A DNA stretch of 64,000 nt from Acanthopleura granulata (Eukaryota; Mollusca; Polyplacophora; Chitonida; Chitonidae). A model generated the notes under the pieces. It saw only the letters and a program-made list of their open reading frames with translations, ran no database searches and was not told where the DNA came from. Below are positions 54,356 through 64,000 of the stretch, in pieces. The stretch is from the NCBI GenBank assembly GCA_016165875.1, contig JABBOT010000017.1, positions 441,501 through 505,500 on the forward strand, read 5' to 3'. A program made the translations under genes and the position numbers. Every line of letters begins with the position of its first letter. Position 1 is the first letter of the stretch.

Positions 54356-55477
54356 ATGAACGCTCTAAATATCTACCTGTCCACCTGCCGTTACGTGATG
54401 CACATGCGACCGGAAGATCAGGACAGTTGGGTCGACTTGTACCGGTTTTTACCGTATCTGCGCCAGGCGCTGACGTGCTGTGTATGTGGGGGTATTTTGC
54501 GACAGCCCACAAGCCCCGTTAATGTGAAATCGTGCCAGCATCATGTCTGCAAAAACTGTATCGGTGGAAAGATGAAAGTGCGACCGTCGTGCAGCTGGTG
54601 TAAGGAATGGGACCAGTTCGTGGAAAATATTCAGCTGCGAATTTTACTGCAGTGCTTCAAAGAGCTGTGCCGTCATCTGTCAGTGTCGCCCATATACAGT
54701 GATTTGACGACATCCCATCAAGGAGAAAAGTTTAAGATTTCAACAATCCTTCAAGATGGGATGGATATTGAAGACTATAAATATCCTGCGAAAAACAAAT
54801 TTGCAAACATATCAAACTGGCCACTCCCACATTTTACATTCCTTACCTCTAGTTCGTCTACCGTTAGCGGTGCGAATCGTGGGAGTGTGTGCTCTGAGAA
54901 ACACGATGATGCGAAAACATCTATTAATGAGTCTGACTTGGCGGACAGCAAGCAGAGTGAGTCCGAAGACAGAGATATGTCCAGTTCTTTGTCCACTTCA
55001 GACGTTTCTTGCGATCCAGTGCACAAATCACGGCGTTTTTCTGCGCCGGATTTTCCACAAATATCGTTCAAGAATGACTCGGATCCCAGCAATCAAAATC
55101 TGTGTCCCAAAAAAGTAAAAAACTCAGCTGGGACAAGTGAAAATGATGCATACACGAGTAACGAAGTGAAAACTGCTGTAGTGCTGGAAAGCGAAGAAGC
55201 AAAAACGGGTGAGAGCCAAACTAAAAAGGCTCAAAGTACAACTAATGTGAACAAGAGAATGAAGCATGCCTCTGAACCGATGCGAAAAGGCTGTCGTTGT
55301 GGCACAGCAAACGTCCCTAACAAACTGACATGTTACTGTCAACGTTGCCCCTGCTACAGTCAGCGCCAAGGATGTTTCGGCTGCAAGTGTCGAGGATGCC
55401 GAAATCCCTACAATAAAAAGAAACCCACCGTTCCAGCTGACAGTTCAACTTTACAGGAAGTCAATGTTGAAACCTAA
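54356..55477 (+). CDS. MSL2: MSL2-like RING finger E3 ubiquitin ligase, single exon
   Basis: An uninterrupted 373-residue frame. The open frame extends upstream to 54254 but the codon there is GTG; the first in-frame ATG is at 54356 in a good context (CCACCATGA) and its MNALNIYLS lines up with the human MSL2 start, so it is chosen. The RING finger is at C41, C44, C60, H62, C65, C68, C79, C82 and contains SCSWCK as in MSL2. A low-complexity Ser/Lys-rich middle follows. The CXC domain spans about residues 312-349 (KGCRCGT... CQRCPCYSQRQGC ... CRGCRNPY). In flies and mammals MSL2 is the RING subunit of the MSL complex; it ubiquitinates histone H2B, and its CXC domain binds DNA. The protein is shorter than human MSL2 (577 aa), mostly through a shorter middle and tail. 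Confidence 0.95.
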   Translation: MNALNIYLSTCRYVMHMRPEDQDSWVDLYRFLPYLRQALTCCVCGGILRQPTSPVNVKSCQHHVCKNCIGGKMKVRPSCSWCKEWDQFVENIQLRILLQCFKELCRHLSVSPIYSDLTTSHQGEKFKISTILQDGMDIEDYKYPAKNKFANISNWPLPHFTFLTSSSSTVSGANRGSVCSEKHDDAKTSINESDLADSKQSESEDRDMSSSLSTSDVSCDPVHKSRRFSAPDFPQISFKNDSDPSNQNLCPKKVKNSAGTSENDAYTSNEVKTAVVLESEEAKTGESQTKKAQSTTNVNKRMKHASEPMRKGCRCGTANVPNKLTCYCQRCPCYSQRQGCFGCKCRGCRNPYNKKKPTVPADSSTLQEVNVET

Positions 55478-56413
55478 GCGCCATCTTGTGTTATGAATTT
55501 ATTTTTGAAAATAGAATTCCCATTCTTTCACATTAGTTCAGTATATTTAAATTCAGCATGAAATGTAAGATCTAGATTTTCAGTACACTCTTTGTATGTA
55601 CATGTAAGTTGTTCTAGTCTCAGTGATTTATTTAGAATTTTTAATCTTGCCAGCGTGAATGAAAAGGTGGTACAACATTTATCTTGAAGATGAATTTTTT
55701 TTAGCTAAACATGATCCCCACATGAAGTGCTTACTTTTCTGGTTGAGCTGTGTAGAGGCCCAGCCTTTCAGTAAGTGCTCATATGACAAATTTAGTATTT
55801 AGTTAATTTTTTTTTGCCAGAAATCGCCACATAATATGCTAACATTATCATAAAGTAATAAGAAATATTACTTAATATACATTGAAATATTTAAGTGATG
55901 GCAATCAATGAAAAATTTAAATTTAAATTATGTTTTGTGGACTTCATAGAATCCCCTGCTCCATGCAGGACAAGATAAATAAATGAAATCAAGAGCAATT
56001 TATGAAGAAACTAAAGTGAAATGGTTTGAGTTTCATGCATTATCAATGGAATAAAAGTTTGTCAGACTAATTGACCGAGCATTACTGGACATGTGATGAT
56101 TAAGGGAACCACAGTGTTTTCTGTGGGAGTAGAGAGATGACTAAAATTCAGACCTAGTATGTTAGTACTATTAACTTTATTATTAACTCTCAATATATCT
56201 GAAGGCATTTGTCAGTGCTGTTGTATCTATCTGACATATATGTAATTGTTAAGTGATCAATACTTTAAAATGTTTTAGTAGGCCTACAGGTATGTGAATA
56301 TAAATATGCAAGCCTCCATTTGGAAAATTAACTCTTATATTTTCATAATTAAGTACCCTAAATGGTTGGTTTTCAGAATGCATGCATTTGTAATTGCCAT
56401 TGGGAGGATGTAC

Positions 56414-56753
56414 TTGAAACCGCAGACATCTGGGCACTTCACCTGCTTGAGACAGCAGCAAGCAGACAACGAGGTGAAAGATGGGAATAGGACAGTGAAC
56501 AACACTGGACAATGTTCTCAGAACTAAGGCTTTTAATGCCCAGAAATTACAATATGTTTTAGTTCAGAACAATCTGCATAGCACAGTTAAATTATGAACA
56601 TTAACAAAACCTAGCTTTGGACTACTAAGGCTGTGAAGCAGTTCCCAATAAACTTCCATGTTATTTTGACAATGTTTTCATGGCCATGTCTGCGCAAGCA
56701 AAGCGTGTTTGTGCGAATAAACCAATAATGCCCGGATGTCCACGGTCTCGAAT
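56414..56753. mobile_element. MITE family 3, longer copy downstream of MSL2
   Basis: Left TTGAAACCGCAGACATCTGG, right GCCCGGATGTCCACGGTCTC, with shared internal blocks CAGAAATTACAATATGTTTT and AACAATCTGCATAGCA. Confidence 0.75.
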
Positions 56754-59509
56754 AGTAGCAGTTATACCTGTAGAGTCTTATTCAACTGCTCTTCAAACCC
56801 AGGCTTCTGTAACTTTTGAACCGGATAAAATCTAGACTAGATGTTGTCTAAGTAGAATTAGGTACCTAACTAAACCAAAGTAAATTTATTGATCTGTAAC
56901 CATTGTTTAGGATTGATGGGAAGGTCTGTTATATGTATATAGACATCCATACATTACAGGAAAACATGTCATTGTTCGACTGACCAGACAAGTCAGATAA
57001 TTTTTAATATGTTTACATTTAACCTATGTCTTACTGGCAGTATTTGGTTCATAAATTTGATTTTTAAAATCACTGGAAAAATATGGTTATACTACTTGAA
57101 GGAATTCTGTACCCTTGTTCACAAATTCTTCTTGTTATAGTTTTGTATCACACGGGATTGCAGTAGTGTGTAAATCATATGAATGATTATCAGTTGATGT
57201 TATAACTTGTATGCAGACAGTTTACATTTGCAGTAAGATATATGTACATTGTTGTAAATAGGGAGTTATATTTTCTCTATTGTTGGTTTTTTTCTGTAGT
57301 TTTCCCATGTGGAAAATAAAACCCCAAATTCTTCAGGAATGTTCTGCCTTCAGTGTTTTGAAATGGTCGTTTTGTTAAATTATGTTAAATTAGATTTGAT
57401 TTACCTTATTTTCTCATGTATTACTGACATGATTCGGACGAACACCAATGGCTACTTATTTATGCTCTGTCAAATGACATGATAGAGACTGTAACAAGGG
57501 ACACAACTCAGAACATCAGCTTTAAGGTCCTGGACATAGTCTCAACATTGAGGCATATCTGATGTAATGTGTCACCATTTTTATATCTGATTTATCTATG
57601 GCGAGAACCCTGGCCCCGTTATACATGTTTGGAACCAGGCAGACCCTGTGTAGACATATAAAAAGTTGTGATATGCATTGAATACTGATTTGACCTGCTT
57701 TTCTCTGAGGTCTGTGTTTGTCACTCGTAGAGACCATTGAGCTTACAGCAAGGCATCTTCAAAAGAAAGCTCTGTGGGGGCAGCCATCTTGAATAAATTG
57801 AACAAGTTCAGAATTAATACTGCTTGTGGGATTTGGATATTTTTTCCCATTCCTAATGAAAATATTTTATTTAGATTTGAAAATAAGACAGAGCCCACTT
57901 GTGGGGGGAAGATGACCACTCAAGTACACACGTCTGGATTCGGCTATTCTCGACATCAACCCAAAGAAAGGCAAAGTGGGTTATGATTGGTCCAGGACTG
58001 TATTGAGTATTTCCTGTTCCAGATTTTTTTGAAAACCCAGTGATGTATCAGGTGTTTTCACAAGCTGAAACTTTGAAAGGTTACAATGTAACTGTTCATA
58101 AGAAATTGGAAAATGAACCTTTCCAAGTCCATTTTAAGTTTTTAATGAATGCAAATGGTATTTTTTTCATCAGCAAACCAGGTTTTTATGTGTTAGATTT
58201 ACTTATTCGTTGTAATACAGCTTGATTTGTTTGAGCACCCAACAGTTTGGGTTTTGCTGAACTAAAATGACCCTGCCTCAACTTGTCTTCAAAGGTATGC
58301 ATATGTATGCTTAGGTTCTGTGTTGTACTCCACAATTTTTCAGTCATATAACGACATCAAGTCCTTGGTATGTGTATATATATGTATACTGTGTCTTCCT
58401 GCAACAGAGAGAGTCCATGCCACCAAAGTGCTGCTGCTACTACTGGAACATCATGCCAAAGACATGACACCCCACCCAGTCACATTATACACACACCAGT
58501 TCGACTTCCTTGCTCTAACCTCTCAGTGCCAAGCGAGGCGGCAACAAGTACCATTCTTAAAGTCTTTGGTAATGACCCAACCTTGGACTGCTCATGGATC
58601 TCCTGACTTCGTGGCAAAGCTATAACCACAAGGCCACCAAGGCGGCCCTCTTCAGAATGAGATAGCATTGTCAACATTACAGGTCAGTACAGGAGAGAAA
58701 TTCTGGTGAAAAAGCATCAGGAACTGGATGCAAGCCAGCACAAAGATCCAAGATTTTGTCTACATGTCTGGCTTTTATTCAAATATCATCTCACAGATGG
58801 AATCAAAGTTAAATGAAAACCCCTCAAAGATTTCAAGATATACAAAAAAAGTCTGATACCCACATATAAATCTATATATATATAGCTAACAGTGCATGCT
58901 GGGTGGGTTAGAAATCATCACATGTATGTATATGTATGCATGTGTATACATCTATTGAAGAGGTATAGCCTATGCTTCCCCTTACATGCTCAAAGAAGGG
59001 TGGAACACCAGGGTCTCGTTTCTGTAAGTGTACGTTTCACTAAGTGGATGTAACTACCATGGCAACGCAATACATTAATGCACCGGTTGACATGGAACTT
59101 ATGGTTTGTGACAGGGGTGCCTGGGCCATAGGGACTGTCACAGTACAGCTGTAGCTGTGTACGCCGAGAAATATAAGATAACTAAAAACCTAGGACTGTC
59201 TCCACGTGAAGTTCATATTAAAAAAACCCAGAAGCCACCAACTAACCAACAACCTACTAAAAAGAAATGTTATAATGAAAAAAAGAAAACCCACAGATCT
59301 AAACACACTTGCTTTTTATATTTTTTGGCAAGGTTCCCTGACTGCAACTTTCACACTTTTCGATGCTTGGAAATTCTGACCACAAAGTGAACCTGCGCAC
59401 AAAATTTGATCAATAATCTCACAAAATCTGGAAGAAATATTGCATGGCATCAGTGACAGACAAACCCAAATTAGTATAGTGTGACATTATCCTAATCTTG
59501 AACTTTTAA

Positions 59510-59690
59510 ATGACTTAAAATTGGGTCCATACTTCCGTTATTACAGGAAATAAATGACAAAATATTACTTGGGTGCTTAAATTTAGATTTTTCTCATAGC
59601 CTATCATCAACTCTTCCAAACAAACCTCACAACACCCTTCTAATGTCAACAGAGTTTCAGAATCTGATCAAATTTGCCACTTTAGTCCTG
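59510..59690 (-). mobile_element. MITE family 1, reverse
   Basis: AAATGACTTAAAATTGGGTC left, CTTCCAAACAAACCTCACAA body and GAGTTTCAGAATCTGATCAA toward the right end. Confidence 0.6.
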
Positions 59691-60765
59691 GGTACAATCT
59701 GAGTACACTTTCCATAAATCAGAAAAAACCTTTAACAGATTGCTGTGTAATCGCTACTCAAATCACAGTCACAAAAGTGTGACGCAGAAACATTTTCTTA
59801 CATGATGACAGAATTATACCACAGGAAAACTGGGTTTTACTGTATAAGTGTTATCTACATGTGGGCTGGAGGAAATTTCTCTTTACCCTAGTGGTAGGGG
59901 CGGGCACAGGAAATCCAGATATCACTGGTTCAAATCTCCAACTGCCAGCTGGTAAGTCCAATCACAAAGAGATAATCCTTTAAACAGCATACATGTAGAC
60001 ATACTGTAAATACAACTGTGCATATATAAGCTGGCAGCCACACTAAAATGGCTGCCTAAGTCGTGTCTCTTAATATTCAAAATGTACAGACAAAATAACA
60101 TTTTTTTTACTAAAACCTTCTTTATCAAGGGTTATCCGGTTAAAAAAACAGCATTTTGTCTTCCCTGCAGAGTTCTAACCATAAAACATACTGACAATAA
60201 TCAACACATTTTTCGCTAACTGATATAAAGCATGAGTTCCTAAACTCCCTTACTTTTACTCTGGAAAAAAACAAGTGTGTTTCTTAAAAAATGGCTTTAT
60301 TAAGGTTATCAAAACTAATGGCAACGAAAAGGCAGTTACATAGCCACCACAAAAAATATATATATATATTCTGTATGTAGCAAGATGGCAACATCATTTC
60401 GTCTTGCTACATGCTGATTGTTGCCATCAACACCAAGTGAGACCCATTTCCTCATAATCTCCACAATAAATAATTTTATCAAATGGTTAGTCTATTCATC
60501 TACCTTTGTTTTTAGCAATTTATGCATATCAGTAGCATATTATATACAAAAAGACACTATATGCAAGCTATACAATAACACTTCTCTTAAAAAAAAATAT
60601 ATATACATGTATAACCATCATTTTTTTTTATGTGTCCTCATAAAAAGCATTACACTGACTAGGTAAAAGATACAAACTTGAGAGGCATGTAAAGACTTAA
60701 GATCACAAACTAAAACTGCAGGAAGGACAGACCAGGCAATGGAATGATTCGATAAACCGTGTAAA

Positions 60766-60870
60766 TCATCTCAGATCAGGAGATGGAATGCTGCGCTCAC
60801 TTTTATGAGACTTTTCAATTTCGTTTCGGAAATATTCTATGGTCTTGTTTATCCCAACCATCATAGGGAC
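60766..60870 (-). CDS. UXS1: UXS1 terminal coding exon
   Basis: After a TTTGACAG acceptor the exon reads VPMMVGINKTIEYFRNEIEK, then about 14 residues ending IPSPDLR and TGA at 60766-60768. It joins in frame with the upstream exon, giving LNWQPQ-VPMMVGINKTIEYF; human UXS1 has LGWEPVVPLEEGLNKAIHYF at this place. The C-terminal tail is short and lacks the basic stretch that ends vertebrate UXS1. An AATAAA on this strand at 60301-60296 is a candidate poly(A) signal, which would give a 3' UTR of roughly 0.5 kb. Confidence 0.92.
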   Translation of the reverse strand, partial: VPMMVGINKTIEYFRNEIEKSHKSERSIPSPDLR

Positions 60871-61006
60871 CTGTCAAAGAAAAAGAAAAAACAAAAATCA
60901 AAGACATAAAATATTGCCCATTAAACTGGAGTTGTTTAAATATTTAAAAGGTTCAATAATGCATGCATATGAATCTCTCTGCATGTGTTTGTTGTTACCA
61001 TGTATC

Positions 61007-61268
61007 CAGGCCTCCATAGCTGAGTTGTTAATTATAGCGTGCCAGTGCAGCTGAGCACAAAGACTACATGGCTTTTAACCAACGCGGTTCCTGTGAGTTC
61101 AAGTCCAATTCTTGGTGGGTTCCTCTTTGGTCATACATGTGAAAGTTTGCCAAATGGTGGTTGTGGGATTCACCTGTGCTCGGTCTCCTCCCACAATAAG
61201 GCTCGCTACTGTCTTGCAAGTGAAAGAATCTTGAGGATGGTGTGAAACACAAATCAAATAAATAAATT
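61007..61268 (+). mobile_element. SINE family A, near full-length
   Basis: Head CCTCCATAGCTGAGTTG, B-box-like GAGTTCAAGTCC, core, and AAATCAAATAAATAAATTT tail, with moderate divergence. Lies antisense in the last UXS1 intron. Confidence 0.85.
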
Positions 61269-62601
61269 TAAGTCAGGATGTGTCAGGTGTGGGATGAAGG
61301 ACGTTTTACCCTGGGATACAATGAAATAAATATATATATATACGCGTGCACACATTTGATACAAAGGAATGCACAGGATTCCACCAGTCGAAGAAAATGT
61401 TTTTCAAAGACTTTCAAGAATCAGTTTAATCAAAAAGTTTCATGTGGATTTATAACAGAGATACTTTTGATAGCCTATTTATAAGGTGACGCCATTTTGC
61501 CATGTTGACCATGTGAAGTGACATCACATAGCCTGGGAGTGCCCCTGCACCATCGGTGAGAAAGAAAAAGCTGTTTACAGGCAAATGTACATGACCAGGG
61601 AAAAAAAGTTCAAAATGCAAATGAAAACAAAAACGCCAAATACCCAATTCAAGAGTTTCCTGATTGTTTTGTTTTCAAGCGACCGAGTTCAAAACATTTT
61701 GTGAACTTTGGCAAACTTTGTGGCTGGCACAGCCTTCTATGAGTTTCAGCCCTGCTTCTTGTAGCTTGGCCTCTGGATAAGTGTTAGCATCAGCCGGCTG
61801 AGGACATCAGGAAATATCCCAAAGATCAGTGAACAACCTGAACATAGCAGGGTATTTGGAACAGATTCTTTCTGCCAATATGAGGAACACATTTCCTTAA
61901 TAAATCTGGCTTCGCTACCAGAAAGGAGAAATACTGTCACGAAATCTTCTCATTCTCAGGCAATGGCTGGCCCTAGGCCATTTTCTTTTTCTTTGCCAAC
62001 TAGACCAACAAATTACTGAAGTCTCCTGCCCAACATGTAAGCAGTGTAACACAGGTAGCTGTTGTAAATTCCAGGTAAATCTATGCCCAAACACTTAACA
62101 CTAAAAATAACCTCAAATTCTGATTTATTGCTCCAATATCCACCCATTCACCATAACTAACATCCCCACTAACAATCAAGAGATGGCCTCCATTGTGAGG
62201 TCGCAGCCAAAGTATCATATGACCGTTTTAGGGCTGGTGATTAGTCCTTCATGATTTCTTGAACATGCTACTTGGAGTGAAATGTCTGATAGTGCCGTCT
62301 TTCTAGAGTCGAATTGAATCTTCTCGGCTTCTAAAATGCCACTGAATTTTTTAAATATTTTTCTGTGATACCTAGGGCTTACTTCTTTTTTTCTATGTAT
62401 ATATATACTGACAGACTATGTGGTCACTTTAATGAGTTAATAAATGGTTATTAACAGAGTTTTAAACTCAATTCGAGTTCATGATTTCTATCCATAATTT
62501 GCCACTGAAAGCAGTGATGTAAAGTAAGCATGGGAAATAATGCATGTATTCTCAAGGAGTGTGTCAGTAAATAATGTGATGAACAAGTCTTCATTTGCAC
62601 A

Positions 62602-62794
62602 TTTATGTATTTATATTTGATTGGTGTTTTATGCCATATTCATTTCGGTTGGAGTAAACAGGACAGAGCCCGTGGGAACCAACTGCCATCCACAGGTAGT
62701 TGGCAGACCTTCCCATGTATTACTGAAGATGTAGCCAGCATCAGCTGAGATTGAGCTCACAGCCACCACATTGGTGACAGGCTTCTGGGTCCTA
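62602..62794 (-). mobile_element. SINE family A, reverse
   Basis: TATTTGATTGGTGTTTTATG tail complement, GGACAGAGCCCGTGGGAAC core and GTTGGCAGACCTTCCCATGT, running to the ATTGGTGACAGGC.TCTGGGTCC part of the head. Confidence 0.85.
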
Positions 62795-63307
62795 TTTACA
62801 GGCCACAAAATGTTCCTGAAAATCTATCTATAATTCATATATATCCCTATCTCACTAATGTCAATACTATTTATACATGTAATAAGTTAAATCTTAAATC
62901 ACCACAGGTTCTGGGTCCCCATTTGTGTAACCTGAAGGACTAAAAATGATCAGAAGAACAATTGCAGTAAAAACTATTGTAATCTTAACATGGAGTAAAC
63001 CCCCTGCCTATGACAAGTATCTGACAAACTCTTCTATGCATTTCAACCAGAGATACTATGTCTTATGGATGGAAGAAAGTGATTACTACTGATTACCTAT
63101 AAACTTCATGTAAGGCTATCTGAAAGTTAACAACCACTGCAGTTTTTGGTGACCAAGGCACATTCTCTAGAATATATCCTGTCTTAGGCTGGGATTGAAC
63201 CAACACCTCAATTCTTCTTGAAACAGAAGAATATTAACTGCTCAACCACTACTCCCCATCCCACCCCCACGTGACCCTAACGCAAAACGTATGGAATTTA
63301 AACTCAC

Positions 63308-63414
63308 CTGAGGTTGCCAATTAAGGTACTTTTTAGCCTTTGTTATGTCAGGTTTTCTTTTCTGGGGATCATCCTGCATTGCTGGTAAATGTTTTATTTT
63401 GCTTTGACTTGTAC
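63308..63414 (-). CDS. UXS1: UXS1 penultimate coding exon (UDP-glucuronate decarboxylase)
   Basis: Read on the - strand after a CTGCAG acceptor, the 107-base exon encodes [17 protein letters not shown] and [18 protein letters not shown], ending at a CAG|GTGAGT donor. The [16 protein letters not shown] block is the diagnostic near-C-terminal signature of UXS1, a short-chain dehydrogenase/reductase-fold enzyme of the Golgi/ER lumen that decarboxylates UDP-glucuronate to UDP-xylose for proteoglycan synthesis. It starts in phase 1 and ends in phase 0. Upstream exons with the NAD-binding fold are outside the window. Confidence 0.93.
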
Positions 63415-64000
63415 CTGCAGGATAAGAGCATGTAGATGTATATATGTTTTGCTGACATTCATAAATTGTAAACAATCCTATCTCTAATATGTCTACTAAC
63501 TGTTTTGAAACCCAGTCAAAAATGAGTCCACAAACATTTGTCACCAAACCTAGAAATCGTCACCAAATCCAATTCAAAGTTCAAAAAATTGTAGCCAACC
63601 CTAAAACAAAGTGTCCACAAACAATATTCTATACTACCTAAGTTTGACTGATTTATTTATTTATTTCATTGGTGTTTTACGCCGTAAAACAAGAATATTT
63701 CACTTCATATGATGGCGGTCAGCATTATGGTGGGAGGAAACCGGGCAGAGCCTGGGGGAAACCCATGACCATACACAGGTTGCTGGCACACCTTCCCAAG
63801 CACGGCCGGAGAGGAAGCCAGCTTGAGCTGGTCTTGAACTCACAGACCTAAGTTTGACCCGTAAAAATGCACTTTTCGAAACAATAAATGGCCTTAAAAT
63901 GATTTCTTTGATTACAGCACTTAAATTTTTCCCATAAGAAATTAATCAAACTTTACAAGAAGGAATCAATCAGAATTAACCAAATAAGTCATTTATTAAA
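63415..64000 (-). other. UXS1 intron, truncated by the window edge
   Basis: No further UXS1 exon is visible here. It holds a SINE with target-site duplication and the start of a MITE family 1-like sequence. Confidence 0.7.
63649..63845 (-). mobile_element. SINE family A, 5'-truncated, with 13-base target-site duplication
   Basis: Reverse orientation: tail ATTTATTTATTTCATTGGTG at the left, B-box region at the right edge (TTGAACTCACAG). The element is flanked by the exact direct repeat ACCTAAGTTTGAC at 63636-63648 and 63846-63858, the mark of LINE-type retroposition. Confidence 0.93.

Larger units (their letters stand above)
55478..60765. other. MSL2 3' UTR, intergenic DNA and UXS1 3' UTR
   Basis: No coding sequence recognised. 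AATAAA at 56050-56055 and at 57315-57320 (the latter followed by a GT-rich stretch) are candidate MSL2 poly(A) signals. The region contains a MITE-like element at 56414-56753, a MITE family 1 copy near 59510-59690 and simple TA repeats near 58870 and 60355. The UXS1 3' UTR occupies the right end on the - strand. Confidence 0.5.
60871..63307 (-). other. Last intron of UXS1
   Basis: Bounded by the CAG|GTGAGT donor at 63308/63307 and the TTTGACAG acceptor at 60871 on the - strand. It contains two SINE family A copies (61007-61268 and 62602-62794) and a tRNA-like segment near 63187-63260. Confidence 0.85.

Noticed and set aside
63669..63851. 60-residue frame with GGRKPGRAWGKPMTIHRLLAH
   Set aside because: The same peptide appears wherever SINE family A is read in this frame (for example the 4753-5087 region on the - strand), so it is SINE sequence and not a gene.

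Overview
The window is animal genomic DNA: long AT-rich introns, GT-AG splice sites, no operons, and many short non-autonomous repeats. Abundant ACATGTA-type palindromes, tRNA-derived SINEs with an (AAAT)n-like tail and the intron-rich gene structure suggest a lophotrochozoan, most likely a mollusc. That taxonomic call is inference; the gene calls do not depend on it.

Three protein-coding genes are supported. (1) A complete ABCC5/MRP5-like transporter on the + strand, with 31 coding exons from 21470 to 50199. Every junction keeps the frame and the product is 1415 residues: TMD1-NBD1-linker-TMD2-NBD2. At least one 5' noncoding exon lies upstream, because the first coding exon has an acceptor 12 bases before the ATG. 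(2) A single-exon MSL2-like gene (RING finger plus CXC domain) on the + strand at 54356-55477, with a CpG-rich upstream region carrying a CRE palindrome. (3) The last two coding exons of UXS1 (UDP-glucuronate decarboxylase) on the - strand, at 63308-63414 and 60766-60870; the rest lies beyond the right edge.

Layout: 1-21457 has no recognisable coding sequence and holds CpG-richer patches near the left edge, a possible promoter around 1560-1740, and repeats. 21458-50199 is the transporter. 50200-54150 is its probable 3' UTR plus intergenic DNA. 54150-55477 is MSL2 and its promoter. 55478-60765 is the MSL2 3' UTR, intergenic DNA and the UXS1 3' UTR. 60766-64000 is the 3' end of UXS1. The three genes act in unrelated processes (organic anion and nucleotide export; histone ubiquitination and dosage or dose-sensitive gene control; UDP-xylose synthesis), so no joint pathway is implied.

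The most unusual signal is in the transporter introns. Before exons 7, 12 and 17 the intron ends in a tandem array whose unit contains the 3' splice site and the first bases of the following exon, so the true exon start is the last array unit. Exon 10 has a related duplication of its own coding sequence into the downstream intron. There is also a clear GC-AG intron in the NBD2 region, an inverted pair of tRNA-derived SINEs around a large palindrome, several MITE-like families with terminal inverted repeats, and one SINE with an exact 13-base target-site duplication.
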